Shown one piece after another: positions 52,970 through 59,977 of a DNA stretch of 64,000 nt. The notes beneath the pieces are model-generated. The model was not told the origin of the DNA and made no database searches. It worked only from the letters and a program-made list of their open reading frames with translations. Each line of letters begins with the position of its first letter. Position 1 is the stretch's first letter. A program made the position numbers and the translations under genes. Source of the stretch: JAZKHT01 sp040385245 (lineage in GTDB: Bacteria; Pseudomonadota; Alphaproteobacteria; Rhodobacterales; Rhodobacteraceae); NCBI GenBank assembly GCA_040385245.1, contig JAZKHT010000007.1:248001-312000 (forward strand). Reading direction: 5' to 3'.

Positions 52970-52999
52970 ACCATAAATGGAGAAAACCTCCACCGTCAA
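52970..52999 (-). promoter_or_regulatory. Leftward early promoter PL with operator O1 in its spacer
   Basis: In the leftward direction TTGACG (52999-52994) is followed by the 17-bp operator 52993-52977 and then TTATGGT as -10. The operator (ATGGAG-N5-CTCCAC on the top strand) thus fills the whole spacer, so repressor and polymerase exclude each other. Confidence 0.65.
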
Positions 53000-53007
53000 C
53001 CGTATTA

Positions 53008-53024
53008 ATGGAGAAAAAATCTAT
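53008..53024. promoter_or_regulatory. Operator O2
   Basis: ATGGAG-N5-ATCTAT, a degenerate copy of the same operator (left arm perfect, right arm four of six), 31 bases from O1. Suits cooperative repressor binding. Confidence 0.5.
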
Positions 53025-53150
53025 TTACAGAACGGAGCGAGAACACCCAGAATGATAATATTGCACAGGGGGGATTCGGATGCCTTATCGTTTAAGGGAT
53101 ATCTTGGTATTGCTGATCGCCAACGCGACCAGAAAGAAGGTTTCCGTGGT

Positions 53151-53477
53151 CTATCGTTCTTTCTGGTGGACCAGGAGAAGCTCGATCAGTCGAGGTCTGA
53201 GCGCCAAAGGCACGTCGGACAGATCACCCCGGTAGATGAAGTCCAAGCCAAACCCATAGATCGTTGATATTAATTCGCCTTTTGCGATATCGAGGCCAGC
53301 TTCTCCGTTCTCGACCTTTGTCATGGAGCTGCGATCAAGCTCGATGCTGTCTGCAAGTTGGGACTTTGATAACTCGAGGCACTCGCGCAGTGCCCGAACT
53401 CTGGGCCCAACTCGCTCTGGTGTGCTCTCTCTTCCGATGAGCTTTGAGATGACGTTTTTCATGTCGCCAGATGCCAT
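53151..53477 (-). CDS. Phage repressor, CI-like XRE family
   Basis: 108 residues if started at 53477; 53462 and 53537 are other in-frame ATGs. The start at 53537 lies inside operator O3 and is therefore less likely. The helix-turn-helix is RVRALRECLELSKSQLADSIELDRSSMTKVENGEAGLD. A short C-terminal helix follows and there is no LexA-type protease part, so RecA-induced self-cleavage is not expected. Divergent from the Cro-like gene. Confidence 0.8.
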   Translation of the reverse strand: MASGDMKNVISKLIGRESTPERVGPRVRALRECLELSKSQLADSIELDRSSMTKVENGEAGLDIAKGELISTIYGFGLDFIYRGDLSDVPLALRPRLIELLLVHQKER

Positions 53478-53513
53478 GTTGTGGAAAAAAGGTCTATCGG
53501 CGCGATCTCCATC

Positions 53514-53543
53514 TTGACGAATGGAGAAAAACTCCATTAGGTT
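53514..53543 (+). promoter_or_regulatory. Rightward promoter PR with operator O3
   Basis: TTGACG (53514-53519), then the perfect palindrome ATGGAG-AAAAA-CTCCAT (53521-53537), then TAGGTT as -10. Transcription would start near 53550, the ATG of the Cro-like gene, so that mRNA may have no leader. Confidence 0.65.
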
Positions 53544-53549
53544 CCCGGC

Positions 53550-53783
53550 ATGACCGAGATTTCATCCATCAGAGCGCTCATCGACCACTGGCCCGCACGA
53601 AAGGACCTCGCCGTTGAGCTTGGAGTGTCACCCCATCGCGTTCACAAGTGGGCGCAGAGTGGAGCTATCCCTGCACGCTTCCATCAGCGGATACTCCTTG
53701 CGGCGCGGGATCGGGGCATTGCAGTTAACGCTGATGATTTGGTCCGAATGCACCACTGCGTCACAGAGCAGGGTGCGTCCTGA
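53550..53783 (+). CDS. Cro-like HTH protein
   Basis: 77 residues with a compact helix-turn-helix (KDLAVELGVSPHRVHKWAQSGAIP) as in Cro/YdaS proteins that carry a carboxysome-free DNA-binding fold. It is the first rightward gene and lies opposite the repressor. It would repress the maintenance promoter and favour lytic growth. Confidence 0.8.
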   Translation: MTEISSIRALIDHWPARKDLAVELGVSPHRVHKWAQSGAIPARFHQRILLAARDRGIAVNADDLVRMHHCVTEQGAS

Positions 53784-53797
53784 TGGAACGCCCTTGC

Positions 53798-54460
53798 TCA
53801 TTCAACTGCAAAACGGAACATCGACGCACCCATAGCTTCGCTGGAAACGCTCGCGTTTCCGACGTCAGATATTCTGATCGCCAGCTGGTCCCGATGATTC
53901 ATGTTTGCGGTGAAGAGTGCTTGCCTTGGCTTTCCATCGACAAAGGCATCTTTGACCTCGAGACTGATCGCTTTGCCCAGATCGTTGTTGACCCGTGCTC
54001 TGATGATCATCTCGATTTGGTCGAAGCCGCCGAGCTTCATGTCCTCTGGAAGTGCAGCAGAAATTGCCGCCATGTATGCTTCGCTGCGAACAACGTTCAC
54101 CTGCACAAATCGATCAGAAATAGAGGAGACGAACGCAATCGCAGCGTCGGGCTTCTGATCTGCGGATATGATGGGCAGCTGCACTCGGAATTCCGAGAAG
54201 GTTTCGAGATCGCTACCTCCGCACCCGATGAATTCTGCCGATCCAAATCCTGCCATGAGGGCAGTCGCCAACGCGGAACTTTCTTCGTTGCACGTCTCCT
54301 TGCTGATCGCCTCAACAGCAACCACAGCCGACGCAGTCGCCGAACTGAGGCTCAGGGCGACCTGCGTCAAGTCAGCCGTAAAAAGATCGGCTGTGACGAA
54401 TGCTTTGCAGCTCGGAATGGCAAGGACGGCAAGCAGACCAATGGTCGAGACGTGTCGCAT
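53798..54460 (-). CDS. Phage-encoded lipoprotein or exported protein
   Basis: 220 residues with an N-terminal signal ending in AIPSCKAFVTADLFTADL; the Cys fits a lipobox, and C-K-A-x-V-x-x-x-L resembles exported phage proteins of unknown function. The rest is a soluble alpha/beta domain. It stands alone in the immunity region, oppositely oriented to the lytic genes, which is typical of prophage-expressed 'moron' genes. Superinfection exclusion is a possible role, by inference. Confidence 0.68.
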   Translation of the reverse strand: MRHVSTIGLLAVLAIPSCKAFVTADLFTADLTQVALSLSSATASAVVAVEAISKETCNEESSALATALMAGFGSAEFIGCGGSDLETFSEFRVQLPIISADQKPDAAIAFVSSISDRFVQVNVVRSEAYMAAISAALPEDMKLGGFDQIEMIIRARVNNDLGKAISLEVKDAFVDGKPRQALFTANMNHRDQLAIRISDVGNASVSSEAMGASMFRFAVE

Positions 54461-54513
54461 CGTCTGAAAACTCCTTCAGAAAATTCAAATCTGGCAAGAA
54501 ACGGAGAACGCGC

Positions 54514-54876
54514 ATGATAAGCGGTTCCAAGTTCAAGCTCCGTCAGGGCCTTGATTCTCATCAAGACCATATCCGTGCGCCTCGCTTCGGTCAAAAGTCC
54601 CATCCCAATCTATTTGCGGGACGGGGCCGCTCGGCTGAGGCACACCGCCGGGTCAGCGTTGCACCGATCACAAAGGTCGGTGCCCTGGTCTTTTGGGCCG
54701 ACCTGGTCGACCGCCGCTGCAATTCGCGGGAACACTGCGCCGTTGTCTTCGGGGTGACGTTCCAGACCGCGTGCAACTGGTATGACGGCTTCAGCTGCCC
54801 GACCGGCGACAAGGTCTTGCTCGCGATCGACCTGTGGCCGGATGAATTCGCCGACCTTTCGCGGGCGCGCAAATGA
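54514..54876 (+). CDS. Hypothetical phage protein
   Basis: 120 residues, GGAGAA seven bases before the ATG. The second half (VGALVFWADLVDRRCNSREHCAVVFGVTFQTACNWYDGFSCPTGDKV) looks like a helix-turn-helix that could bind DNA, as in regulators at the start of rightward phage operons. The gap to the lipoprotein gene is only 53 bases and must hold both promoters. Confidence 0.65.
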   Translation: MISGSKFKLRQGLDSHQDHIRAPRFGQKSHPNLFAGRGRSAEAHRRVSVAPITKVGALVFWADLVDRRCNSREHCAVVFGVTFQTACNWYDGFSCPTGDKVLLAIDLWPDEFADLSRARK

Positions 54877-55019
54877 GCGTGCCTGCCACAATCGCAGATT
54901 CACGAGAAATGCAGGGATTTAGCCTGCGCTTCAGGGGATTCGATGTCCCGCCTCCGGGTGTTGGAATTCTCGCTTGGGTCAACCGCCCCCGGCCCGATCT
55001 AATGGTGCCGGACCTGCCA

Positions 55020-55331
55020 TCATGTTTCTGTAATGGGAAAGGTTATGTGACCATTTCCATCCGTCCAGCCCTGTCCTATCCCGCTTTGCACGATTGTATT
55101 CAGCATCTCGAGGGCGATGAATGGATTGAGGCGAACCGTGACCGTCTCGCCGTCATCGAGTGCCATTCTGAAGACAATACCGGTCCGCATGGCCTTACCG
55201 TCGAAGCTGTCAACGGATTTGCACGTCAAGCACTCCGCCGTAGTTGGCGGCTCTGGGCAACTCAGCCTCGCTCTTGCAACCCAGCCGCTAAGATCGTCGA
55301 CGGTGAATGCGGTTTTGTTTGGCAGAGCCAT
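55020..55331 (-). CDS. Hypothetical phage protein on the minus strand
   Basis: 103 residues. GAGGA lies about seven bases before the ATG. The sequence has a plausible beta-rich core (GIVFRMALDDGETVTVRLNPFIALEML) and codon use like the other phage genes. It lies opposite a longer open frame (54873-55388) that I judge spurious. No domain recognised. Confidence 0.6.
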   Translation of the reverse strand: MALPNKTAFTVDDLSGWVARARLSCPEPPTTAECLTCKSVDSFDGKAMRTGIVFRMALDDGETVTVRLNPFIALEMLNTIVQSGIGQGWTDGNGHITFPITET

Positions 55332-55685
55332 GCTGATCCTCTGATTCTACTGGTTGTCCCGCCGCAGGTTACACGGGGGGAGACATGATGCAGGTGTCTT
55401 TCCCAAGTCCGCTGCTCCGTGGACCCGTCGCAGGGACGCCATCTCCTTCAAAGCATAGCGGGACCTCTGTCCCGCTCGCCTGCCGCGCAAGGGTGCCATC
55501 CCGCGCGGCAACTCGTCCCGGTGCGGTCGATTGGGGCCGACCCGCCGGGACATTTTCATTCCCTAAACAAGGCGCGACCTCCTCCCCGCGCTTTGCCAGC
55601 GACGGGGTCGAACTCTCCTCCCTTCGGTCCCGTCGCGCAAATCTTCAGCACGTTTTCCAGACCTTCAAGCGATCGGATTGACGCG
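55332..55685. other. Non-coding stretch before the rightward replication genes
   Basis: 354 bases. The minus strand has a 70-codon open frame (55559-55347) just upstream of the minus gene, with G/C-rich third positions but no clear ribosome site; I leave it unassigned. The rest is rich in short C/T tracts and CCCG repeats. The promoter for the replication operon should lie here. Confidence 0.4.
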
Positions 55686-56747
55686 ATGAACCTGAATGCG
55701 ATGACGGCGGAAGAGCTGCGCAAGCTTTCCCGTGATCTGAAACGGATGACTGAACTTGCTGAGGCAATGACGTGCTACCTCGGCTTCAGTCCAGTGATCA
55801 ATATCACCGGCCCGGCGTCGATCTCCTTCCCGATATTTCCGCCCACAGCACCGCCAGTGTCAGCGCAATCGGAACCAGACCGCGCTGAACCGCCCGCCCA
55901 GGTGTTCCCCGCTCATGCCGATGAGGGCCACCGCGACATGGGCGGCAGCTGCTGTGATGTTGCTGCACCACCCGAATCGATCAAAGAAGAACGGCCGGCA
56001 GAAATTGTGTACGTCGAGCTGGAACCGCAGCGCACCAAGACGGTTGATGCCCCGGTGACAACCAAAGGTCTGGGCCCGTCAGCACCTATCCTCGGTCCTC
56101 TGACCGGCGCTGAGCGGGCCCAGATTTTGCGTGAAGTCGCCGCGGGCAAGAGTCGAGCCGACATTGCACGGGATCTGAATCGTCGGGTTCAAACGGTCGC
56201 TCTGTTCATTACCTCGGTCGAGGCTGTCCAAAAGGCCGCCACACCGAACAAAATAGTCGACGAACTGGCCGCTTTCACCAAGATGGGCCACGAAGTCGAG
56301 CCAGCGGCGACGAGCGTGCACCCCAAAGGCTCGCAGATCGCTCAGGCAGCGGCGTCGGTTGCGGCCGACGCCGCACGTCCTGCCCTCCCCAGCAAACCCG
56401 CGACCGTCGCTGCGCCCGCCGTCGCGGTGCCACCGCTCCCCATCCCGCGGGATGACGGGCGATCCTTCCGCCAACGCGAGATCGGCGCCATGCTCGACGG
56501 CTTGCGGGCCCGAAAGGGATTTGACGCCGAACTTGACCTCGAGCTGGTCGAAGCCCTGACCAAAGGGCAGAAGCTGGCGGTGATCTCGGCCGATCTCGGC
56601 GTTGACAGCCGCGCCCTTGCGGATCGCTGGGGTGATCTGTCCGACCCGCTGCGCGATGAACGTGGCCGGCTGCCGATGGTTGATCAGGTGCACCTTCTGG
56701 CCGAGCTGCGCCGCAAGGTTCGCGAAGCGCGTGGGGCCGCGGCATGA
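55686..56747 (+). CDS. HTH-containing phage protein, likely transcription or replication factor
   Basis: 353 residues. A helical N-terminus (MTAEELRKLSRDLKRMTELAEAMT) is followed by a P/A-rich linker, then a helix-turn-helix (RAQILREVAAGKSRADIARDLNRRVQTVALFI near residues 140-175). A second linker leads to another HTH-like end (EALTKGQKLAVISADLGVDSRALADRW). The start has no good ribosome site. First gene of a chain of overlapping genes. Confidence 0.72.
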   Translation: MNLNAMTAEELRKLSRDLKRMTELAEAMTCYLGFSPVINITGPASISFPIFPPTAPPVSAQSEPDRAEPPAQVFPAHADEGHRDMGGSCCDVAAPPESIKEERPAEIVYVELEPQRTKTVDAPVTTKGLGPSAPILGPLTGAERAQILREVAAGKSRADIARDLNRRVQTVALFITSVEAVQKAATPNKIVDELAAFTKMGHEVEPAATSVHPKGSQIAQAAASVAADAARPALPSKPATVAAPAVAVPPLPIPRDDGRSFRQREIGAMLDGLRARKGFDAELDLELVEALTKGQKLAVISADLGVDSRALADRWGDLSDPLRDERGRLPMVDQVHLLAELRRKVREARGAAA

Positions 56748-56914
56748 CCGCAACCGTCTGTCCATGCTGCGGTCAACCGGTCACGCCCGGGCGTGAATTG
56801 GAATCGCTGCGGCGTGCGGTCTTGCCATCGAGCCAGTCCGATCATCCGGGCTTTCCCGCCTCGTTCATCGAAGCCCAACAGTGCCAACAGGCAGAACCGA
56901 CAGGTGACGAATGA
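56744..56914 (+). CDS. Small zinc-knuckle-like phage protein, 56 residues
   Basis: Begins MTATVCPCCGQPVTPG, a C-x-C-C start that looks metal-binding, then a helix and a polar tail. The ATG overlaps the stop of the gene before (ATGA), and its TGA overlaps the ATG of the gene after (ATGA). Many phages have such a tiny Cys-rich gene in this place. Confidence 0.65.
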   Translation: MTATVCPCCGQPVTPGRELESLRRAVLPSSQSDHPGFPASFIEAQQCQQAEPTGDE

Positions 56915-57204
56915 GCACTTGCGACACCTTGCGCGCCTATCACGCGGCCACAGCCATTGCCTATCAGGCGAAGTGCGGTGGCGTGGTTCCGGGCAACGTT
57001 GAAGCCCTCGTCGGCTTTGTCGCGGACAGCCTTGCCGCCGATCATCCGGCCCGGCTGGCCGTCGACGCCTTTGCCAAACGCTACGCCACAGCCCGCCGCG
57101 ATCCGGTCGCCTTGGCCGAAGCAGGCGATGCGCTTCAGACCGACGTGATCCGCGCGCTGCGGCCTGTTCCGGTCGATCATTCGAGGGTCGATATTCATGG
57201 CTGA
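56911..57204 (+). CDS. Hypothetical phage protein
   Basis: 97 residues, mainly helical, no recognised domain. Overlaps the preceding gene by 4 bases and the next by 8. Confidence 0.68.
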   Translation: MSTCDTLRAYHAATAIAYQAKCGGVVPGNVEALVGFVADSLAADHPARLAVDAFAKRYATARRDPVALAEAGDALQTDVIRALRPVPVDHSRVDIHG

Positions 57205-57547
57205 CGGCAGCACCCCCCGGCGCGGCATCAACACCGCCGACATGGCCTTGGCGCATGGCCTCGCCATGATCTGCGCGCAGAGGATCGAGGACAACCGCAC
57301 GGGCGAAATCCTGCTGTCCCTGCCGCGCCTTGTCGCCCGGCTGACGCCGCACCCCTCGACCGAAAAGCTGCGCGAAGCGGCGGGCCTGCTGATCGCATCC
57401 TCTGCCAACCGCAACAAATCGGGCGGCGGGTCGATGGAGTATCACGGGGCGATCCTGCGCGCCGCGGCTGCGGTCGCGGATTTCAGCTGGTGGCGTTGGT
57501 GCGATCTGGCCGAGACCGCCATGTCCCAGACGCCGCCGGGGGCCTGA
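57197..57547 (+). CDS. Hypothetical phage protein
   Basis: 116 residues, helical, with a GAGGG site before the ATG. Contains ADMALAHGLAMICAQRIEDNRTGEILLSLPRL, unplaced. Two bases separate it from the primase gene. Confidence 0.68.
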   Translation: MADGSTPRRGINTADMALAHGLAMICAQRIEDNRTGEILLSLPRLVARLTPHPSTEKLREAAGLLIASSANRNKSGGGSMEYHGAILRAAAAVADFSWWRWCDLAETAMSQTPPGA

Positions 57548-57549
57548 CC

Positions 57550-58683
57550 ATGTATCCCGAGGATCACCGCAAGATCGAGGCGCAGGCCATCCCATTGGAT
57601 GAGGTTGCAGGCCGTCTGGCGATCCAAGGATTGAAGCCCGCTGGACATGAGATGGTCGGCCCCTGTCCGATGTGCGGCGGCACCGATCGGTTCGGCATCA
57701 ACGCCCGCAAAGGTAAGTTCCTCTGCCGCCGCTGTGGGGCCAAGGGTGGCGCAATAGATCTGGTGATGTTCGTCCAGGGCATCGACTTCCCGGCTGCGCT
57801 GACCTGGCTGTGCGGCCCGGCCAGCGGCATCACCAATGAAGAGCGGCGGGAGCGGATCGCCAAGGCCGAAGAGAACAAACGGCGCAACGCGATCAAGGCC
57901 GCAAAGATGCGGGCCGATGTGATCCGGCAGGCGCGCAATATCTGGGAACAGGGTATCGCCGCAGAAGGCACAGCCGTGCGGGACTATCTGACCCGGCGCG
58001 GCATTCCGCAGGACCTGCTGCCGCAGCTGCCCGCCTGCTTTCGGTTTCACCCGGCGCTTCCCTATACCGAGATGATCGCGGGCGAATGGCAGACAGTGCA
58101 TACAGGCCCGGCCATGCTCGCCGCGATCCAAGGGCCAGATGGTAAGTTTTCCGGGCTGCACCGAACATGGCTCGACCTCGATCGACCCAAGGGCAAGATC
58201 AACATCGCCCATCCTGTCAGCGGCGCACCCCTCGATGCAAAGAAGGTGCTTGGCTCGAAGAAGGGCGGCGCAATCCGCCTGTCATCATGGAGCACCGATT
58301 GCACGATGGTCGCGGGCGAGGGGATCGAGACCACGCTTTCCGCCTTGGTGGCGGGCCGGGCCGGGCAAGATCCTGATCTAGCCCAAGCCGTCTATTGGTG
58401 CCTTGTGGATCTGGGCAACATGGCGGGCCGCCGGATCACCGGCAAAGGCCAGAAGTTCGCAGGCATTCCAGACATGACCGACGATGAAGCTTGGGTGCCG
58501 CCTTCGGGCGTGTCGCGCCTGATCTTCGTCAAAGACGGCGACAGCGATGCAGAGCTGACCGACGCGATGCTGAAAGCGGGCCTGCGCCGGGCGATGTCGC
58601 TGCGACCTGGTCTTCGCGGGCAGATCGCCGCGGCGCCAGAGGGGCGCGATTTGAATGATGTTCTGATGGGGGTGGGTGGATGA
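57550..58683 (+). CDS. Phage primase with CHC2-type zinc finger and Toprim domain
   Basis: 377 residues. The zinc ribbon is at about residues 37-65 (GPCPMCGGTDRF ... FLCRRCGAKGG). The Toprim domain follows in the second half (VAGEGIETTLSALVAGRAG with the catalytic Glu, later IFVKDGDSD with acidic residues). It makes RNA primers for the element's replication, likely with the helicase at 60-61.9 kb. Confidence 0.88.
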   Translation: MYPEDHRKIEAQAIPLDEVAGRLAIQGLKPAGHEMVGPCPMCGGTDRFGINARKGKFLCRRCGAKGGAIDLVMFVQGIDFPAALTWLCGPASGITNEERRERIAKAEENKRRNAIKAAKMRADVIRQARNIWEQGIAAEGTAVRDYLTRRGIPQDLLPQLPACFRFHPALPYTEMIAGEWQTVHTGPAMLAAIQGPDGKFSGLHRTWLDLDRPKGKINIAHPVSGAPLDAKKVLGSKKGGAIRLSSWSTDCTMVAGEGIETTLSALVAGRAGQDPDLAQAVYWCLVDLGNMAGRRITGKGQKFAGIPDMTDDEAWVPPSGVSRLIFVKDGDSDAELTDAMLKAGLRRAMSLRPGLRGQIAAAPEGRDLNDVLMGVGG

Positions 58684-59636
58684 CAAAAATTAGTCCCAAG
58701 GCGGTGGACACTCCCGCCGCTCAGTGGCGTGAAGATGGCCAGCCAGATCCGCACGGCGACCGCTACGATTGCCCGCGTTCAGCCCTGCCGAAAGGCCACC
58801 TGACCGACGACGAACTGGCCAACGGCATCTTTATGGTAAGCCGGTATGACCTGAGCCTGATCGGCTTTCAGGACGCCGCCAAAGAACGCATCCGGTGGCT
58901 GTCGCGGCAACTCGCGCAGCTTCAAGCCGCCCCCGCGCAAGCGGTGAAGACACCCTGCGGTGAGTGCCGCATCGAGCAGGACGAGACCTGTGACATATGC
59001 GGTGCGCAAGGGCCTTCCCCAATGGTGATGGCACGCACAGCCCCGCCACCACCCTCGCCTGCACCATCGACCCCGCTTGTGCAGGATCACCGTAAACAGC
59101 GGCCCGCGCCTGCGGTGGACGTGGCGGAAGGTATCGCAAGCTATCTATCTGACAACCCGGAAAGCGGCTTTTGGAGATCATGCACGGGCTGTCACGAAAC
59201 AGAGGACGGCCATGATGTCGGCCATTACCCATACAGCCGTGCGCTGAAGTGCAAACTGGGGGGAGGGTGCTCCGAGTGCGGCGGTCTGGGCGCTGTCTGG
59301 GATAATCTGGATTACTCATTGGTCAACGAGAACCCCGCGCCTGCGGTGGACGTGGCGGCATATATCCAAAGCATCTTTGCCCGCGCAGAAGCCGCCCGCG
59401 AAAAGGCGCAGCGCAAGTTCCCGCAGCCGAACTATGTCGCGTTGAAGGTGGCAGAAGAGGCGGGTGAAGTCGTTCGTGCGGCTGTCCATTTTGCAGAAGG
59501 CCGCTTGCCGTGGGAAGATCTGGAGGCCGAGGCCGTCCAGACCATCGCGATGATTATGCGCCTGTTGGTTGAAGGAGATGAGGTCAACGGCATCATACCG
59601 CCTGCCATCCTCTCCGCGTCAGGCGGTGCCGTATGA
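58680..59636 (+). CDS. Zinc-motif protein fused to a MazG-like NTP pyrophosphohydrolase domain
   Basis: 318 residues. The first two thirds have several cysteine pairs (CGECR, CDICGAQG, CTGC, CSECGGLG) joined by two copies of a PAPAVDVA linker. The C-terminal ~90 residues (KVAEEAGEVVRAAVHFAEGR ... EAVQTIAMIMRLL) match the E-x-x-E helix of all-alpha NTP pyrophosphohydrolases. It may adjust nucleotide pools during replication. Overlaps neighbours on both sides by 4 bases. Confidence 0.75.
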   Translation: MTKISPKAVDTPAAQWREDGQPDPHGDRYDCPRSALPKGHLTDDELANGIFMVSRYDLSLIGFQDAAKERIRWLSRQLAQLQAAPAQAVKTPCGECRIEQDETCDICGAQGPSPMVMARTAPPPPSPAPSTPLVQDHRKQRPAPAVDVAEGIASYLSDNPESGFWRSCTGCHETEDGHDVGHYPYSRALKCKLGGGCSECGGLGAVWDNLDYSLVNENPAPAVDVAAYIQSIFARAEAAREKAQRKFPQPNYVALKVAEEAGEVVRAAVHFAEGRLPWEDLEAEAVQTIAMIMRLLVEGDEVNGIIPPAILSASGGAV

Positions 59637-59977
59637 CCAAGCAACAACAGGTCGCTGCTCTCGCCGCACAAGGTCAGAACATTGGCGAGATCGCCAAGGC
59701 CCTCGTCCTCTCCGAAAACACCGTCAGGGTCATGGCGCACCGAATGCGCAAGGCGGGCCACCCTGTTAACTTCCCACGCCGCGCGCGCCTGACGGGCCGC
59801 GTGGCAACGATGGTCGATCGTCCCGATCTGGACGCGGGCGGCGCGATCTCAGGGCTGGTGTGCAGCCTTGAAGACGAAGTGGCGCTTTGGCTGGTCAACA
59901 CGGTTCCAACAGGCGGCACAATCGCCGACGCGCTGCGCGGCATTGTCGTTGACGCTTACCAAGAGGCGACAGCATGA
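59633..59977 (+). CDS. LuxR/sigma-like HTH phage protein
   Basis: 114 residues. The N-terminal helix-turn-helix is QVAALAAQGQNIGEIAKALVLSENTVRVMAHRMRKAG, as in regulators of the GerE type. The C-terminus (EDEVALWLVNTVPTGGTIADALRGIVVDAY) may dimerise. Both its start and stop overlap neighbours by 4 bases. Confidence 0.75.
   Translation: MTKQQQVAALAAQGQNIGEIAKALVLSENTVRVMAHRMRKAGHPVNFPRRARLTGRVATMVDRPDLDAGGAISGLVCSLEDEVALWLVNTVPTGGTIADALRGIVVDAYQEATA

Noticed and set aside
53783..54517. 244-codon plus-strand frame opposite the lipoprotein gene
   Set aside because: No structure or ribosome site; the minus strand encodes a signal-peptide protein over the same bases.
54873..55388. 171-codon plus-strand open frame starting at the stop of the gene before
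   Set aside because: It has an ATGA junction, but its second half is the mirror of a better minus-strand gene with a ribosome site and more protein-like sequence. I could not support both.
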